This document shows, one piece after another, positions 7,296-15,205 of a stretch of DNA of 16,862 nt (its first letter is position 1; each line of letters opens with the position of its first letter). The DNA is taken from positions 1 through 16,862 of the forward strand of contig JBLHWM010000033.1 in assembly GCA_047629095.1 (NCBI GenBank). Reading direction: 5' to 3'. The stretch comes from CALBMX01 sp047629095 (GTDB lineage Bacteria; Planctomycetota; UBA1135; GCA-002686595). The notes below the pieces were generated by a model. It ran no database searches, was not told where the DNA came from, and was given only the letters and a program-made list of their open reading frames with translations. Both the position numbers and the translations under genes were made by a program.

Positions 7296-7535
7296 ATCGA
7301 CCCTGTTGAGCTCGAGGCCCGGGAATCTCTCGCCGCCAACAATACGGGTGGAGAGTTCCCGTCCCGCCCTCCTTAGGCTCTGGAGGCAATCCATGGAGAC
7401 TTCGTGGCCGGCGACACCAACGCGACCGACTTGCGCGGGAGAGGGGCCGTCAGTGTGGCCATGTCTAAGATCGAGGTGAGCCGGGATGTGAAGATCAAGC
7501 TCGGCGGTAGGCTCGAGCCGACGTACCAGGAGTAG
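7296..7535 (+). pseudogene. Possible decayed gene fragment in the aroB-GH113 gap
   Basis: This is the main content of the 352-bp gap 7235-7586. One plus-strand frame reads protein-like for about 80 codons between a TGA (7293-7295) and a TAG (7533-7535), broken once by TAG at 7374. Before the break it reads PVELEARESLAANNTGGEFP; after it, ALEAIHGDFVAGDTNATDLR, then RGRGAVSVAMSKIEVS and DVKIKLGGRLEPTYQE. The alternation of beta-like and Gly/Asp turns looks like the end of an extracellular protein. There is no plausible start codon at its head. I do not recognise the family. The rest of the gap (7236-7292 and 7536-7586) shows nothing. Confidence 0.33.
7320..7361. repeat. Long imperfect inverted repeat downstream of aroB
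   Basis: CGGGAA (7320-7325) plus CTCTC (7327-7331) pairs with GAGAG (7351-7355) plus TTCCCG (7356-7361), with a one-base bulge at T7326 and extra partial CC/GG pairing toward the loop. It lies about 85 nt after the aroB stop. No T-tract follows on either strand, so an intrinsic terminator is not supported; transcript-end stabilisation is possible. Confidence 0.4.
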
Positions 7536-7586
7536 GCGCTGACTCGATGCGCCGTGGTCAGCGGTGCGCTATGGAGCCCGTCCCGG

Positions 7587-9173
7587 CTATCTCGGCGCGG
7601 CGGCCAGGTCCGCCAGGATGCGGCGCCACTCGGCGAGCGCGGGTTTGCCGCGGGGGCTGTAGGTCTTGTCGTCGGGGCCGCCCGGGCCCCAGTAGTCGTA
7701 GAGGAAAGCGCCGTGGAATCCTTCGGCTGGACTGGTGCCAGGGACGAGGGCTTCGCGGAAGAGCTCGAAGGCTAGGCGCTGGGCTTCTAGGTCCACGGGT
7801 GCGTCTAGGGTGTAGTCCCAGGGGCCGGCCAAGGCGCCTTCGACACTGGGGACGCCGACCTCGCTGAAGAGGACCGGGAGCTTGGAGATGCGGGACAGGC
7901 GCCAGGCTTCGAAGAGGGCGGCTTGCCAACCGGCTTGGACGCAGGCGCGGAGTGCTGCGGCTCGTCGGAGATCTTGGGCGGTGTCAGGCTTTGAATCTTC
8001 GGTGCCGGGCTTCGCGTCGTCGAGCGCTGGCTCTTTGAATTGGTCCGTGCCGGCTAGGTCACCGCGCTCGAAATCCGCAGCCGCGCCCTTCGCGTCCGCG
8101 CAGAGGGTGAAGTACGCGGTCATCGAGGCGAAGTCCAGCTGGCCCCAGAAGGGCACCTGGGCGAAGTGGTCCCAGTTGGCGGAGTAGGTGAGCTGGCCGC
8201 GGTAGCGCATGCGCACGTTGGCGATCAGGCGCAGCCAGGCGCCCTGGTCCGACTCGAGGCTGGCGAGCTCGGAGCCGATGCACAGGATCTCGGCGCCGCT
8301 GGTCGAGGCTAGGTCCGCCATGTGGCAAATCCAGCGGTCGTAGGAGCGCCAGAACTGGCCCGGGTCCTTGGGCGCCAGGGTGCCGCGCCAATCCTTGGGG
8401 CCGGGGTTCGCGATCAACACGATCGGCATCAGCTGCACGCCCAGGCCAAGGGCGTGGGCGGCTTCGATGGTCGCGCGGATGCGCTCGTCGCTGGGGGTGC
8501 GCTCCGAGGTATGGGGTACGTGCACGGAGTCCGCTTTGTCGATGCGCGTGGCCACGATCAAGTTGACCCACTGGGCCCCGAGCTCCGCGATCTCGGCGAG
8601 CTCCCAGGCGTAGGTCTGGTGCGGCTCCTTGTGGTGCATGGGCAGGGCGACACCGGCGATGGAGCCGAGCCAGGCGCCGGGGTTGTTCGGGTCCTGGCGG
8701 AAGGGCGGCGCGGCGGCGCTGGGCTCGCGCTGCGCCCAGAGCCCGGCGCCCTGGGCTTGGGCCTCGCTCGCTGCAGCGGCGAGGGCTTCCATGCGGCCGG
8801 CGGCCAGGTGGCTGTCGGCGGTCACATGGCCGATGGCGAGGCCGCGGCGCACGAGCTCGGCGTTGAGGCTCGTGCCGAAGTCTTCGGGCTCGGCATCGCG
8901 CGGGCTCACCCACGACGATTCCATCGCTTGGAAGGATCGGCGCTGCTCATCAAACGCCCAGGTCTCAAGCTCCACCGCCTGCCACTTGGCGCCGATCAAC
9001 AGCTCGCCACCGGCGCCGACTTGCAGCAGCCCTGCGGCCGCGGCAGCGCTCGCGTTTAGGTCCTCGATCCCAAACAGGTCCGCGGACACGCTCGACGCGG
9101 GCGCAGTGGGGCTACTCGCGAAATACATGGCGGCCCCAACGGCGAGGGCGGAGGCAAGGAAGAGGCGGGTCAT
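7587..9173 (-). CDS. Exported protein: degenerate SNase-like domain fused to GH113-like TIM barrel
   Basis: A 528-residue protein with an N-terminal signal peptide or anchor (LFLASALAVGAAMYFASS, about 4-21). Residues about 31-147 resemble a staphylococcal-nuclease fold: LFGIEDLN, a long middle, then LNAELVRRGLA (103-113) and QGAGLW (141-146), which match the closing helices of SNase domains. The catalytic Arg/Glu set of SNase is not apparent. Residues about 165-525 match glycoside hydrolase family 113 (beta-mannanase-type): IGSELASLE (299-307; Glu302 the likely acid/base), LTYSANWDHF (328-337), FWGQLDFASMTAYF (342-355) and PVLFSEVGVPS (433-443; Glu438 the likely nucleophile). Both catalytic Glu positions are kept, so the barrel may be active on a polysaccharide. 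An acidic loop at 369-402 (DDAKPGTEDSKPD) is an insertion. It is divergent from carB by 200 bp. GH113-like assignment is fairly sure; substrate and SNase role are not. Confidence 0.8.
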   Translation of the reverse strand: MTRLFLASALAVGAAMYFASSPTAPASSVSADLFGIEDLNASAAAAAGLLQVGAGGELLIGAKWQAVELETWAFDEQRRSFQAMESSWVSPRDAEPEDFGTSLNAELVRRGLAIGHVTADSHLAAGRMEALAAAASEAQAQGAGLWAQREPSAAAPPFRQDPNNPGAWLGSIAGVALPMHHKEPHQTYAWELAEIAELGAQWVNLIVATRIDKADSVHVPHTSERTPSDERIRATIEAAHALGLGVQLMPIVLIANPGPKDWRGTLAPKDPGQFWRSYDRWICHMADLASTSGAEILCIGSELASLESDQGAWLRLIANVRMRYRGQLTYSANWDHFAQVPFWGQLDFASMTAYFTLCADAKGAAADFERGDLAGTDQFKEPALDDAKPGTEDSKPDTAQDLRRAAALRACVQAGWQAALFEAWRLSRISKLPVLFSEVGVPSVEGALAGPWDYTLDAPVDLEAQRLAFELFREALVPGTSPAEGFHGAFLYDYWGPGGPDDKTYSPRGKPALAEWRRILADLAAAPR

Positions 9174-9200
9174 GGGTCGAACTTTGGGCTCAGTCGGCTC

Positions 9201-9225
9201 AGATTCGGTCCTAAGTCCCGAATCT
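9201..9225. promoter_or_regulatory. 8-bp inverted repeat in the shared GH113/carB upstream region
   Basis: AGATTCGG (9201-9208) and CCGAATCT (9218-9225) are exact reverse complements with a 9-nt spacer. They lie in the 200-bp divergent intergenic region, 28 bp from the GH113-like start and about 150 bp from carB. A short direct repeat GGCTCAG (9187-9193, 9197-9203) abuts it. It could be an operator. No clear sigma-70 promoter is seen in the gap. Confidence 0.4.
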
Positions 9226-9373
9226 AGACAGATGCTATCGGATCATCGCGGCTGCCCATCGACGCGGAGGGTTCGATGTGGTTAAATCCTCCAGCTTCGG
9301 GGGCACTCTTCATAGAAAGAGGCTCCGGGGCGACGCCTTCCTCCCCCCACACGGTTCTCAAGCGAGAGTAATC

Positions 9374-12300
9374 ATGCCGCGTCGCGACGATATCAAGTCG
9401 ATTCTTATCATTGGAAGTGGTCCGATCGTTATCGGGCAAGCTTGCGAGTTTGACTATTCGGGAACCCAGGCCTGCAAGGCCCTGCGCGAGGAGGGTTACC
9501 GCATTGTGCTCGTCAACTCGAACCCCGCGACGATCATGACCGATCCGGGCACGGCTGACGCGACCTACGTCGAGCCAGTGACCGCCGCGGCCGTGGCCAA
9601 GATCATTGAGAAGGAGCGCCCCGACGCGCTGCTTCCGACCCTGGGTGGTCAGACCGCCCTGAACGTCGCACTCGAGCTCTTCGACACGGGCGTACTCAAG
9701 AAGTTCGACGTCGAGGTCCTGGGCGCCCTGCCCCACGTGATCCGCAAGGCCGAGGACCGGGATCAGTTCCGGGATGCCATGGCCGCGTGCAACTTGGACG
9801 TCGCGCGCTCCCACGTCGCCCACAATATGGAAGAGGCCCGCGTGGGCCTGGCCGAGATCGGCCTGCCCTGTGTGATTCGCCCGGGCTTCACCATGGGTGG
9901 CTCCGGTGGTGGCATCGCCTTCAACGTGGACGAATTCGAGGACATCGTGACCCGCGGGTTGAGCCTCTCCATGAACACCGAGGTCTTGATCGAGGAGTAT
10001 CTCGAGGGCTGGAAGGAGTTCGAGATGGAGGTCATGCGCGACGCCGCCGACAACGTGGTGATCGTGTGTGCGATTGAGAACCTCGACCCCATGGGTGTGC
10101 ACACCGGCGACTCGATTACGGTCGCGCCGGCCCAGACCCTGACCGACCGCGAATACCAAGCACTGCGCAACGCATCGATTTCGATCATGCGCGAGATCGG
10201 TGTCGAGTGCGGCGGATCGAACTGCCAGTTCGCAATCCATCCCGGCACCGGCCGCATCATCGTGATCGAGATGAACCCGCGTGTGTCGCGGTCCTCGGCA
10301 CTGGCGTCGAAGGCCACCGGATTCCCGATCGCGAAGTTCGCGGCCAAGCTCGCCGTGGGTTACACCCTGGACGAGATCCAGAACGACATCACCAAGGTTA
10401 CGCCGGCCTGCTTTGAGCCGTCCATCGACTACACCGTGGTCAAGATCCCGCGCTTCGCCTTCGAGAAGTTTGCCGGGGCGGACGAGACTCTGACCACGCA
10501 GATGAAGAGCGTCGGCGAGGTCATGAGCATCGGGCGCACCTTTAAGGAAGCCCTACAGAAGGCCTTGCGTGGGCTCGAAACCGGGCTTTCAGGCTTTGGG
10601 CTGCGGCCTAGCGACGCGGTCAGCGACCTCGCTCCGCACAACAGCACCATCAGCCGCATGCTGCGCATCCCCAACTGCGACCGCTTGCTTGCGGTACGCG
10701 ATGCCTACCGCGCAGGCTGGAGCACGGAGGACATCAACGAGGCGAGCAAGATCGACTTTTGGTTCCTGAACCCGATGCGTGAGTTGGTGGAGTTCGAGCA
10801 AGAGCTCGCCGGTGCACTGCTAGATAAAGAGCTGCTGCATAAGGCCAAGAAGATTGGCTACTCCGACGCTCAGATCGCCGTGGCCACGGGCACAACCGAG
10901 CAGAGTGTGCGCGCCCTGCGAAGTGACTTCGGCCTGGAGCCGGTGTTCAAAGCCGTCGATACTTGCGCCGCGGAGTTTGAAGCGATCACACCGTACTTCT
11001 ACTCGGCCTGGGACGACGAGACCGAGGTTGCGCCGGACGGCAAGGACAAGATCATGATTCTTGGCGGCGGTCCCAACCGCATCGGACAGGGCATCGAGTT
11101 CGACTACTGCTGCTGCCATGCGTCCTTCGCGGTTCGCGAGCTTGGCATGGAGTCGATCATGGTCAACTCCAACCCCGAGACCGTGTCCACGGACTTCGAC
11201 ACGTCGGACCAGCTCTTCTTCGAGCCGCTCACCCACGAGGATGTCATGCACATCGTCGACGCGGTCAAGCCCAAGGGCATCATCGTTCAGTTCGGCGGCC
11301 AGACGCCCCTGAACTTGGCGGCCGGCCTGGAGCGTGCAGGCGCTCCTCTGATCGGCACTCCTGTCGGCGCGATTGATCGCGCCGAGGACCGCGAACAATT
11401 CAGCGCGATGCTGGAGAAGCTCAACCTGCGCCAACCCGAACACGGCATGGCCGTGGACGCTGGCGACGCCTTCGAGATTGCGCGCCGCATCGGCTACCCG
11501 GTGCTCGTCCGTCCCTCGTACGTGCTCGGCGGGCGTGCCATGGAGATCGTCTACGATGACGAGTCCCTCGACCGCTACATGACCACCGCCGTCCAGGCCT
11601 CCCCGGATCGCCCGATCCTGGTGGACCGCTTCCTCGAGGACGCCATCGAGGTGGATGTGGACGCGATCTGTGACGGCACCGACGTCGTCGTCGCCGGCAT
11701 CATGGAGCACATCGAAGAGGCCGGGGTTCACTCCGGTGACTCGACCTGCGTGCTGCCGCCCCACACCCTGGGCCTGGACATCCAGCAGCAGATCTGCGAG
11801 GCCACCGAGAAGATGGCCCTCGAGTTGGGCGTGATCGGCCTCATGAATGTGCAGTTCGCCGTCAAGCGCGACTCGCTGTATGTGATCGAGGTCAACCCCC
11901 GCGCCTCGCGCACCGTGCCCTTCGTGGCCAAGGCCACGGGCATCCCCGTTGCGAAGATCGCGGCCAAGGTCATGTGCGGCTTGAAGCTACGCGACCTAGG
12001 CTTCACCGAGCGCCCCGTGCTCGACTACTTCGCGGTCAAGGCGCCGGTCTTCCCATACAACAAGTTCCGCGGCTCCGAAGTCATGCTTGGCCCCGAGATG
12101 CGCTCTACAGGCGAGGTCATGGGCCTCGACAAGAACCTGGGGGTCGCCTTCTTGAAGGCCTTCGAGGGCGCAGGCATGAAGCTGCCCAAGACGGGCCGCG
12201 TGCTGATCACGGTGAAGAGCGAGCACAAGCGCGCCATCGTCCCCGAAGCACAGCTGCTGGTGCACATGGGCTACAAGTTGATCGCTACGGACGGTACTTG

Positions 12301-12625
12301 CCGCGCCCTGCGTGCCAACGGCATTGAGTGCGAGCGCGTCAACAAGGTCCAGGAGGGTCGCCCTCACATCATCGACCTGATCAAGAACCGCGAGATCGAC
12401 CTGGTGATGAACACGCCCTACGGCATGCAGCAGCGCCGGGACGACGGCAAGATCCGCGCGGCCGCCATTGATGTGGACGTGCCCTGCGCGATGACCCGCT
12501 CTGGCATCAGCGCCGTGATCAGCGCGCTCACCGCCCTGCACCGAGGCACCTACGACGTGCACTGCCTTCAGGACGTCACGGGCAAAGAGTCTTCGCGCGG
12601 CCGGCTCTCCGGCGCCAAAGCCTAG
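9374..12625 (+). CDS. carB: Carbamoyl-phosphate synthase large subunit
   Basis: A 1083-residue protein, full length for the family (E. coli about 1073). It makes carbamoyl phosphate from bicarbonate, ATP and ammonia channelled from CarA, feeding arginine and pyrimidine synthesis. The two homologous halves are clear. The first starts at IGSGPIVIGQACEFDYSG (about 12-29) and contains EMNPRVSRSSALASKATG. The second starts at ILGGGPNRIGQGIEFDY (about residue 562) and contains EVNPRASRTVPFVAKATG. Each has an ATP-grasp domain; an oligomerisation region separates them. A C-terminal MGS-like allosteric domain begins near residue 940 (GRVLITVKSEHKRAIVPEA ... TDGTCRALRANGIECERVNK). The start is ATG 9374 (MPRRDDIKSILIIG), the standard CarB N-terminus, although the frame is open to 9278. 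carA is not in the window. It is convergent with the gene at 12632. Confidence 0.98.
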   Translation: MPRRDDIKSILIIGSGPIVIGQACEFDYSGTQACKALREEGYRIVLVNSNPATIMTDPGTADATYVEPVTAAAVAKIIEKERPDALLPTLGGQTALNVALELFDTGVLKKFDVEVLGALPHVIRKAEDRDQFRDAMAACNLDVARSHVAHNMEEARVGLAEIGLPCVIRPGFTMGGSGGGIAFNVDEFEDIVTRGLSLSMNTEVLIEEYLEGWKEFEMEVMRDAADNVVIVCAIENLDPMGVHTGDSITVAPAQTLTDREYQALRNASISIMREIGVECGGSNCQFAIHPGTGRIIVIEMNPRVSRSSALASKATGFPIAKFAAKLAVGYTLDEIQNDITKVTPACFEPSIDYTVVKIPRFAFEKFAGADETLTTQMKSVGEVMSIGRTFKEALQKALRGLETGLSGFGLRPSDAVSDLAPHNSTISRMLRIPNCDRLLAVRDAYRAGWSTEDINEASKIDFWFLNPMRELVEFEQELAGALLDKELLHKAKKIGYSDAQIAVATGTTEQSVRALRSDFGLEPVFKAVDTCAAEFEAITPYFYSAWDDETEVAPDGKDKIMILGGGPNRIGQGIEFDYCCCHASFAVRELGMESIMVNSNPETVSTDFDTSDQLFFEPLTHEDVMHIVDAVKPKGIIVQFGGQTPLNLAAGLERAGAPLIGTPVGAIDRAEDREQFSAMLEKLNLRQPEHGMAVDAGDAFEIARRIGYPVLVRPSYVLGGRAMEIVYDDESLDRYMTTAVQASPDRPILVDRFLEDAIEVDVDAICDGTDVVVAGIMEHIEEAGVHSGDSTCVLPPHTLGLDIQQQICEATEKMALELGVIGLMNVQFAVKRDSLYVIEVNPRASRTVPFVAKATGIPVAKIAAKVMCGLKLRDLGFTERPVLDYFAVKAPVFPYNKFRGSEVMLGPEMRSTGEVMGLDKNLGVAFLKAFEGAGMKLPKTGRVLITVKSEHKRAIVPEAQLLVHMGYKLIATDGTCRALRANGIECERVNKVQEGRPHIIDLIKNREIDLVMNTPYGMQQRRDDGKIRAAAIDVDVPCAMTRSGISAVISALTALHRGTYDVHCLQDVTGKESSRGRLSGAKA

Positions 12626-12642
12626 CGGCCCCTAGTTTTGGC
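12614..12642. terminator. Hairpin over both stop codons of the convergent carB / 12632 pair
   Basis: GCCAAA (12614-12619) pairs with TTTGGC (12637-12642), and CTAG (12622-12625) pairs with CTAG (12632-12635), with a small internal loop and a 6-nt terminal loop. Only 6 bp separate the two genes, so a shared bidirectional terminator is plausible. No T-run follows the stem on either strand, so efficiency is doubtful. Confidence 0.35.
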
Positions 12643-13546
12643 CCATCTCGACTGCAACTAGGCTGGCCAGGCTAGCTTTGCGGGTCTCGCGCAGGAAGTT
12701 GATCTCCATGTGTAGATCCGCGAGATAGGGATAGCGCTCGCCGGTCACCTCGAGGCGAGATTGCCAGCCATTGCCACGCACACTGCGACCGAAGACCGCA
12801 TCGGGGTTTGGCTTGGAATCGCGCATGCGAAGGGGGGCTCGAACTAGCCCTCCGGAGTTGAACTCGAGCTCGATAGCCCGATCCAAAAGGCTCATGAACT
12901 CGCGAATGCGGCCGTCGAGATCGTCGTTGAGCCCGTTTAGGTCCAGGTCGAACTGCTGAATGACGTGATTGGGCATTCCGCGGAGAGCACTTGCGCCTGT
13001 GCAGGTCGCCAGGTTTTGGGCATTCAGCTCCGTGTAACCAGCGTCTTGGACCATGGTCCGCTTGCTGAACTCACGACCGGGCCACTTCATGAGGCGCCGG
13101 TAGAAGAGATCCTGATGGCGCTCATCGAGTCGATAGCCACTCAGGTGCAGCTCAGAGCTCTGCTCCCAGGGCATCAGCACGGACTGGACTGCAGCCTCTA
13201 GCTCCTCGCCAAAGACCTCCTGCTTGACCTGGGGCCATTCTGAACCCCAGTACAGCTCGAGGGTCGCGAGGGTGTCCAGGGGTACGACGAGGCTCGTGTC
13301 CGCGGCATCCACCGGAGCGCGATTGAACTCCAGGGGGCTTCGTTCTTGGGTCTGAACTTGAAGGGTTGATGAGCTCGGTGAGACTCCACTTGAGCCTGTA
13401 TCGAGCTGCCCTTCTAGGGCTGTGCGGCCAACGACAATCCCCACCGTGACAAATAGTGTCAAGATGGCAAGTTGGGGCAGGTGAGCGCCGCCCTGGGGTG
13501 TAGTCCACGAGATCATTCCTTTTCTCTTCGGTTTCGATGTGCTCAT
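12632..13546 (-). CDS. N-terminally anchored protein of unknown function
   Basis: A 304-residue protein that I do not recognise. ATG 13546 overlaps the previous stop (ATGA, 13543-13546), which decides the start over an upstream in-frame ATG or alternative codon at 13672. After a basic head (MSTSKPKRKGMISW) there is one hydrophobic segment at about 22-42 (HLPQLAILTLFVTVGIVVG), predicting a signal anchor. A Ser/Thr/Gln-rich linker follows. The soluble domain from about 70 on looks largely helical, with FGEELEAAVQSVLMPWEQSS, a charged FYRRLMKWPGREF stretch, and a helical segment NDDLDGRIREFMSLLDRAIE. There is one Cys (in NLATCTGASA). No catalytic motif is visible. It is third in the unit after the CxxCH protein and the 13543-14418 protein, to which it is translationally coupled. 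Confidence 0.78.
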   Translation of the reverse strand: MSTSKPKRKGMISWTTPQGGAHLPQLAILTLFVTVGIVVGRTALEGQLDTGSSGVSPSSSTLQVQTQERSPLEFNRAPVDAADTSLVVPLDTLATLELYWGSEWPQVKQEVFGEELEAAVQSVLMPWEQSSELHLSGYRLDERHQDLFYRRLMKWPGREFSKRTMVQDAGYTELNAQNLATCTGASALRGMPNHVIQQFDLDLNGLNDDLDGRIREFMSLLDRAIELEFNSGGLVRAPLRMRDSKPNPDAVFGRSVRGNGWQSRLEVTGERYPYLADLHMEINFLRETRKASLASLVAVEMGQN

Positions 13547-14418
13547 TGCTGAAGGTCGGCTAAGGACTTGATGATGGCGTGATTGCGAATTCCCAATGCT
13601 GCGGCGATGGAAGCACGGGCGACGTAAGCCTCGGGGTGGTCGCCGGAGCCGAGTGCTGCGCGGGCGATCCAACCCTGGCCGGACCTCATGAGCGAGTAGA
13701 AGACCGTGCCCGAATGGGCCATCTCGACCCCATCGGGGTCGCTTTGGGCCGTTGGCCAGACTAGAAAGGGGGAACTTCGGACGCGACCCGCTCCGAGTTC
13801 CATAGCCAGGGCCACGTCGAGATGATCGAAATACTGGTCCACGGCTGCATCAATGTCGGGGGCGTGGAGCTTGGCGATGCTATCGATGGTCGCCAGTTCG
13901 TCGGATCCGAGGCTGCCCGCCAGGCCGAACTCGCTCTGGAGAAAGGCGTTGGTGAGGGGATCGGGCCAAGCGTGCTCTTGGCGCTTGCGGGCCTCGCGCT
14001 CTTCCAATGACAGCGCCATCCAATGGGGCAGGAAGGTCTGGAACTCGGCCTCGGAGACCGGGGCGTTGAGCTCGTCGGGGTTGATGCCCTGTCGGGCCAG
14101 AGCAGCGCGAACGGCGCTGGCATCTGGGCCGTAATAGGCATCGAGCATCAGGCCCGCGGCGCTAGGTCCGACGGACGAAGCTGGGCCCATTTGAGCGCCC
14201 GGGCCTGCGACCACCGGGCGTCTGTTGCCGTTGACTTGGTCCGGCAGCCGGGGTGCCGAGCTGCCTAGGCCGGAGTGCACGTGGTCTGAACCTGGGCCTG
14301 CTTGGACTTCGCCGGTACCCCAGGTGCCCACGCCCAAGAACACGACAGCACCTAGGACGCAGCCGAGGGCTAAAACGGCGGATGCGCCGCCATAAGAGGG
14401 CTTACTGGCGAGAGCCAT
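13543..14418 (-). CDS. N-terminally anchored protein of unknown function, helical
   Basis: A 291-residue protein that I do not recognise. The preferred start is ATG 14418 (MALASKPSYGGAS), preceded by a purine-rich AGGCGG; an upstream start at 14568 would add 50 residues that read as out-of-frame Arg/Pro-rich sequence from the preceding gene. A hydrophobic segment at about 11-31 (ASAVLALGCVLGAVVFLGVG) is a membrane anchor or signal peptide. A Gly/Ser/Pro linker follows to about residue 90. The folded part has mostly helical, acidic sequence: SEAEFQTFLPHWMALSLEER, SIAKLHAPDIDAAVDQYFDH, and a C-terminal YVARASIAAALGIRNHAIIK. It overlaps the CxxCH protein gene by 17 bp and couples to the next gene by ATGA. 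The tight overlaps suggest the three proteins work together in the periplasm or at the membrane. Confidence 0.78.
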   Translation of the reverse strand: MALASKPSYGGASAVLALGCVLGAVVFLGVGTWGTGEVQAGPGSDHVHSGLGSSAPRLPDQVNGNRRPVVAGPGAQMGPASSVGPSAAGLMLDAYYGPDASAVRAALARQGINPDELNAPVSEAEFQTFLPHWMALSLEEREARKRQEHAWPDPLTNAFLQSEFGLAGSLGSDELATIDSIAKLHAPDIDAAVDQYFDHLDVALAMELGAGRVRSSPFLVWPTAQSDPDGVEMAHSGTVFYSLMRSGQGWIARAALGSGDHPEAYVARASIAAALGIRNHAIIKSLADLQQ

Positions 14419-15037
14419 GGGAGCCGCCTGTCGCTGGTGGGGATCCTCCCGGGGGGAGGATCGGGGGCGCGGGGGGCGGTACTTTGCATGGAGTACAGCG
14501 GCCAAAGACCTCTGCCTCAAACGGGCCGCAGAGATCACCCTTAATAAAGTAGGTGATCTCGTCGCCACAAGAGATGTCCGGATTGACGCCCGGGTCGAAG
14601 GTGATCGCGCCGGTCTCGCCCTCCTTCCAAGGTGGCGTGCTGCCGAAGGAGTGGGTCGTGTTCCCGCCCTTCATCGGATGGGTCTTGCGGTAGCCGACCT
14701 CTAGGTCCGCGCCCGAGACCTCGCTGCCCCAGGAATAGGTCACGGTACTCTCGCAGGGGGAGCCGATGCAGCTCAACGATGTCTCGAGCTCGGCCATGCC
14801 ACATTTGCCATTGAAGACATCGCAACTCACAGCCACCGACCATGCACCAAAGGGCGTTTGGGTGCAGGGTGGAGGCGCATAGGCCTCGTCTCCATACCCC
14901 GTCAGCCCGTGGCAGCCCTTGCAGCGCTTTTGCTCCCCTTCCGGAGACGCCATAGGCGCTTCGCCTGCGGCGATCCAAGCAACCATTACCAGGGCCGGCC
15001 CAAGCACGAACCTCACTCCAAACTTCCTATGCACCAT
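14402..15037 (-). CDS. Cys-rich exported protein with a CxxCH motif
   Basis: A 211-residue protein with a Sec-type signal peptide (VRFVLGPALVMVAWIAAGEA, about 8-27). The mature part carries RCKGCHG (38-44), a CxxCH motif of the kind that binds haem c, in a cytochrome-like context (CHGLTGYGDEAYAPPP). Nine further Cys follow (58, 72, 79, 90, 95, 157, 170, 181, 184), several spaced as disulfide pairs, and the middle has beta-rich, Ser/Thr/Gly-rich sequence. The C-terminus is Pro/Gly-rich (CTPCKVPPPAPPILPPGGSP). The rest does not look like a cytochrome c fold, so haem binding is possible but unproven; the motif could be structural. The start is well supported: AGGAGGA at 15041-15047. It is the first gene of a three-gene unit, downstream of a terminator. 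Family not recognised. Confidence 0.8.
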   Translation of the reverse strand: MVHRKFGVRFVLGPALVMVAWIAAGEAPMASPEGEQKRCKGCHGLTGYGDEAYAPPPCTQTPFGAWSVAVSCDVFNGKCGMAELETSLSCIGSPCESTVTYSWGSEVSGADLEVGYRKTHPMKGGNTTHSFGSTPPWKEGETGAITFDPGVNPDISCGDEITYFIKGDLCGPFEAEVFGRCTPCKVPPPAPPILPPGGSPPATGGSHGSRQ

Positions 15038-15102
15038 GACTCCTCCTCAAGAGCTCGACGCACCAATCGAACGGCCGGGTTCACATTTGCGATCGGGGCC
15101 GT

Positions 15103-15119
15103 GCCGGGAGACACCCGGC
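15103..15119. repeat. 6-bp stem-loop upstream of the CxxCH protein gene
   Basis: GCCGGG (15103-15108) and CCCGGC (15114-15119) form a perfect stem around a 5-nt loop, about 65 nt upstream of the ATG at 15037. No T-run follows on the minus strand. It lies in the 5' leader region of the three-gene unit; its function is unknown. A short palindrome GCATTAAATGC (15163-15173) lies beyond it in an AT-richer patch that may hold the promoter. Confidence 0.35.
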
Positions 15120-15173
15120 TACTTGGATCATTACCGAGATAGAGATCGTTCGCTACAAACTCGCATTAAATGC

Positions 15174-15205
15174 AAAACACCCAGGCCCAGAGTTGGGACC
15201 GGGTG
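15174..15205 (-). terminator. Rho-independent terminator after the PilO-like gene
   Basis: On the minus strand CACCCGGTCCCA (15205-15194) pairs with TGGGCCTGGGTG (15189-15178) over 12 positions with one G-U and one mismatch, a 4-nt loop, and then TTTT (15177-15174). It lies about 60 nt after the PilO-like stop and separates the pilus-like genes from the unit beginning at 15037. Its 5' arm is made of repeat-unit sequence (see 15197-15255). Confidence 0.8.

Noticed and set aside
8059..8913. Long minus-strand frame (284 codons) inside the GH113-like gene
   Set aside because: Arg/Pro/Ala-rich out-of-frame translation overlapping a well-supported protein in another frame.
13547..13672. N-terminal extension of the 12632-13546 protein
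   Set aside because: It translates to Arg/Pro-rich sequence inside the upstream gene; the ATGA overlap at 13543-13546 is the better start.
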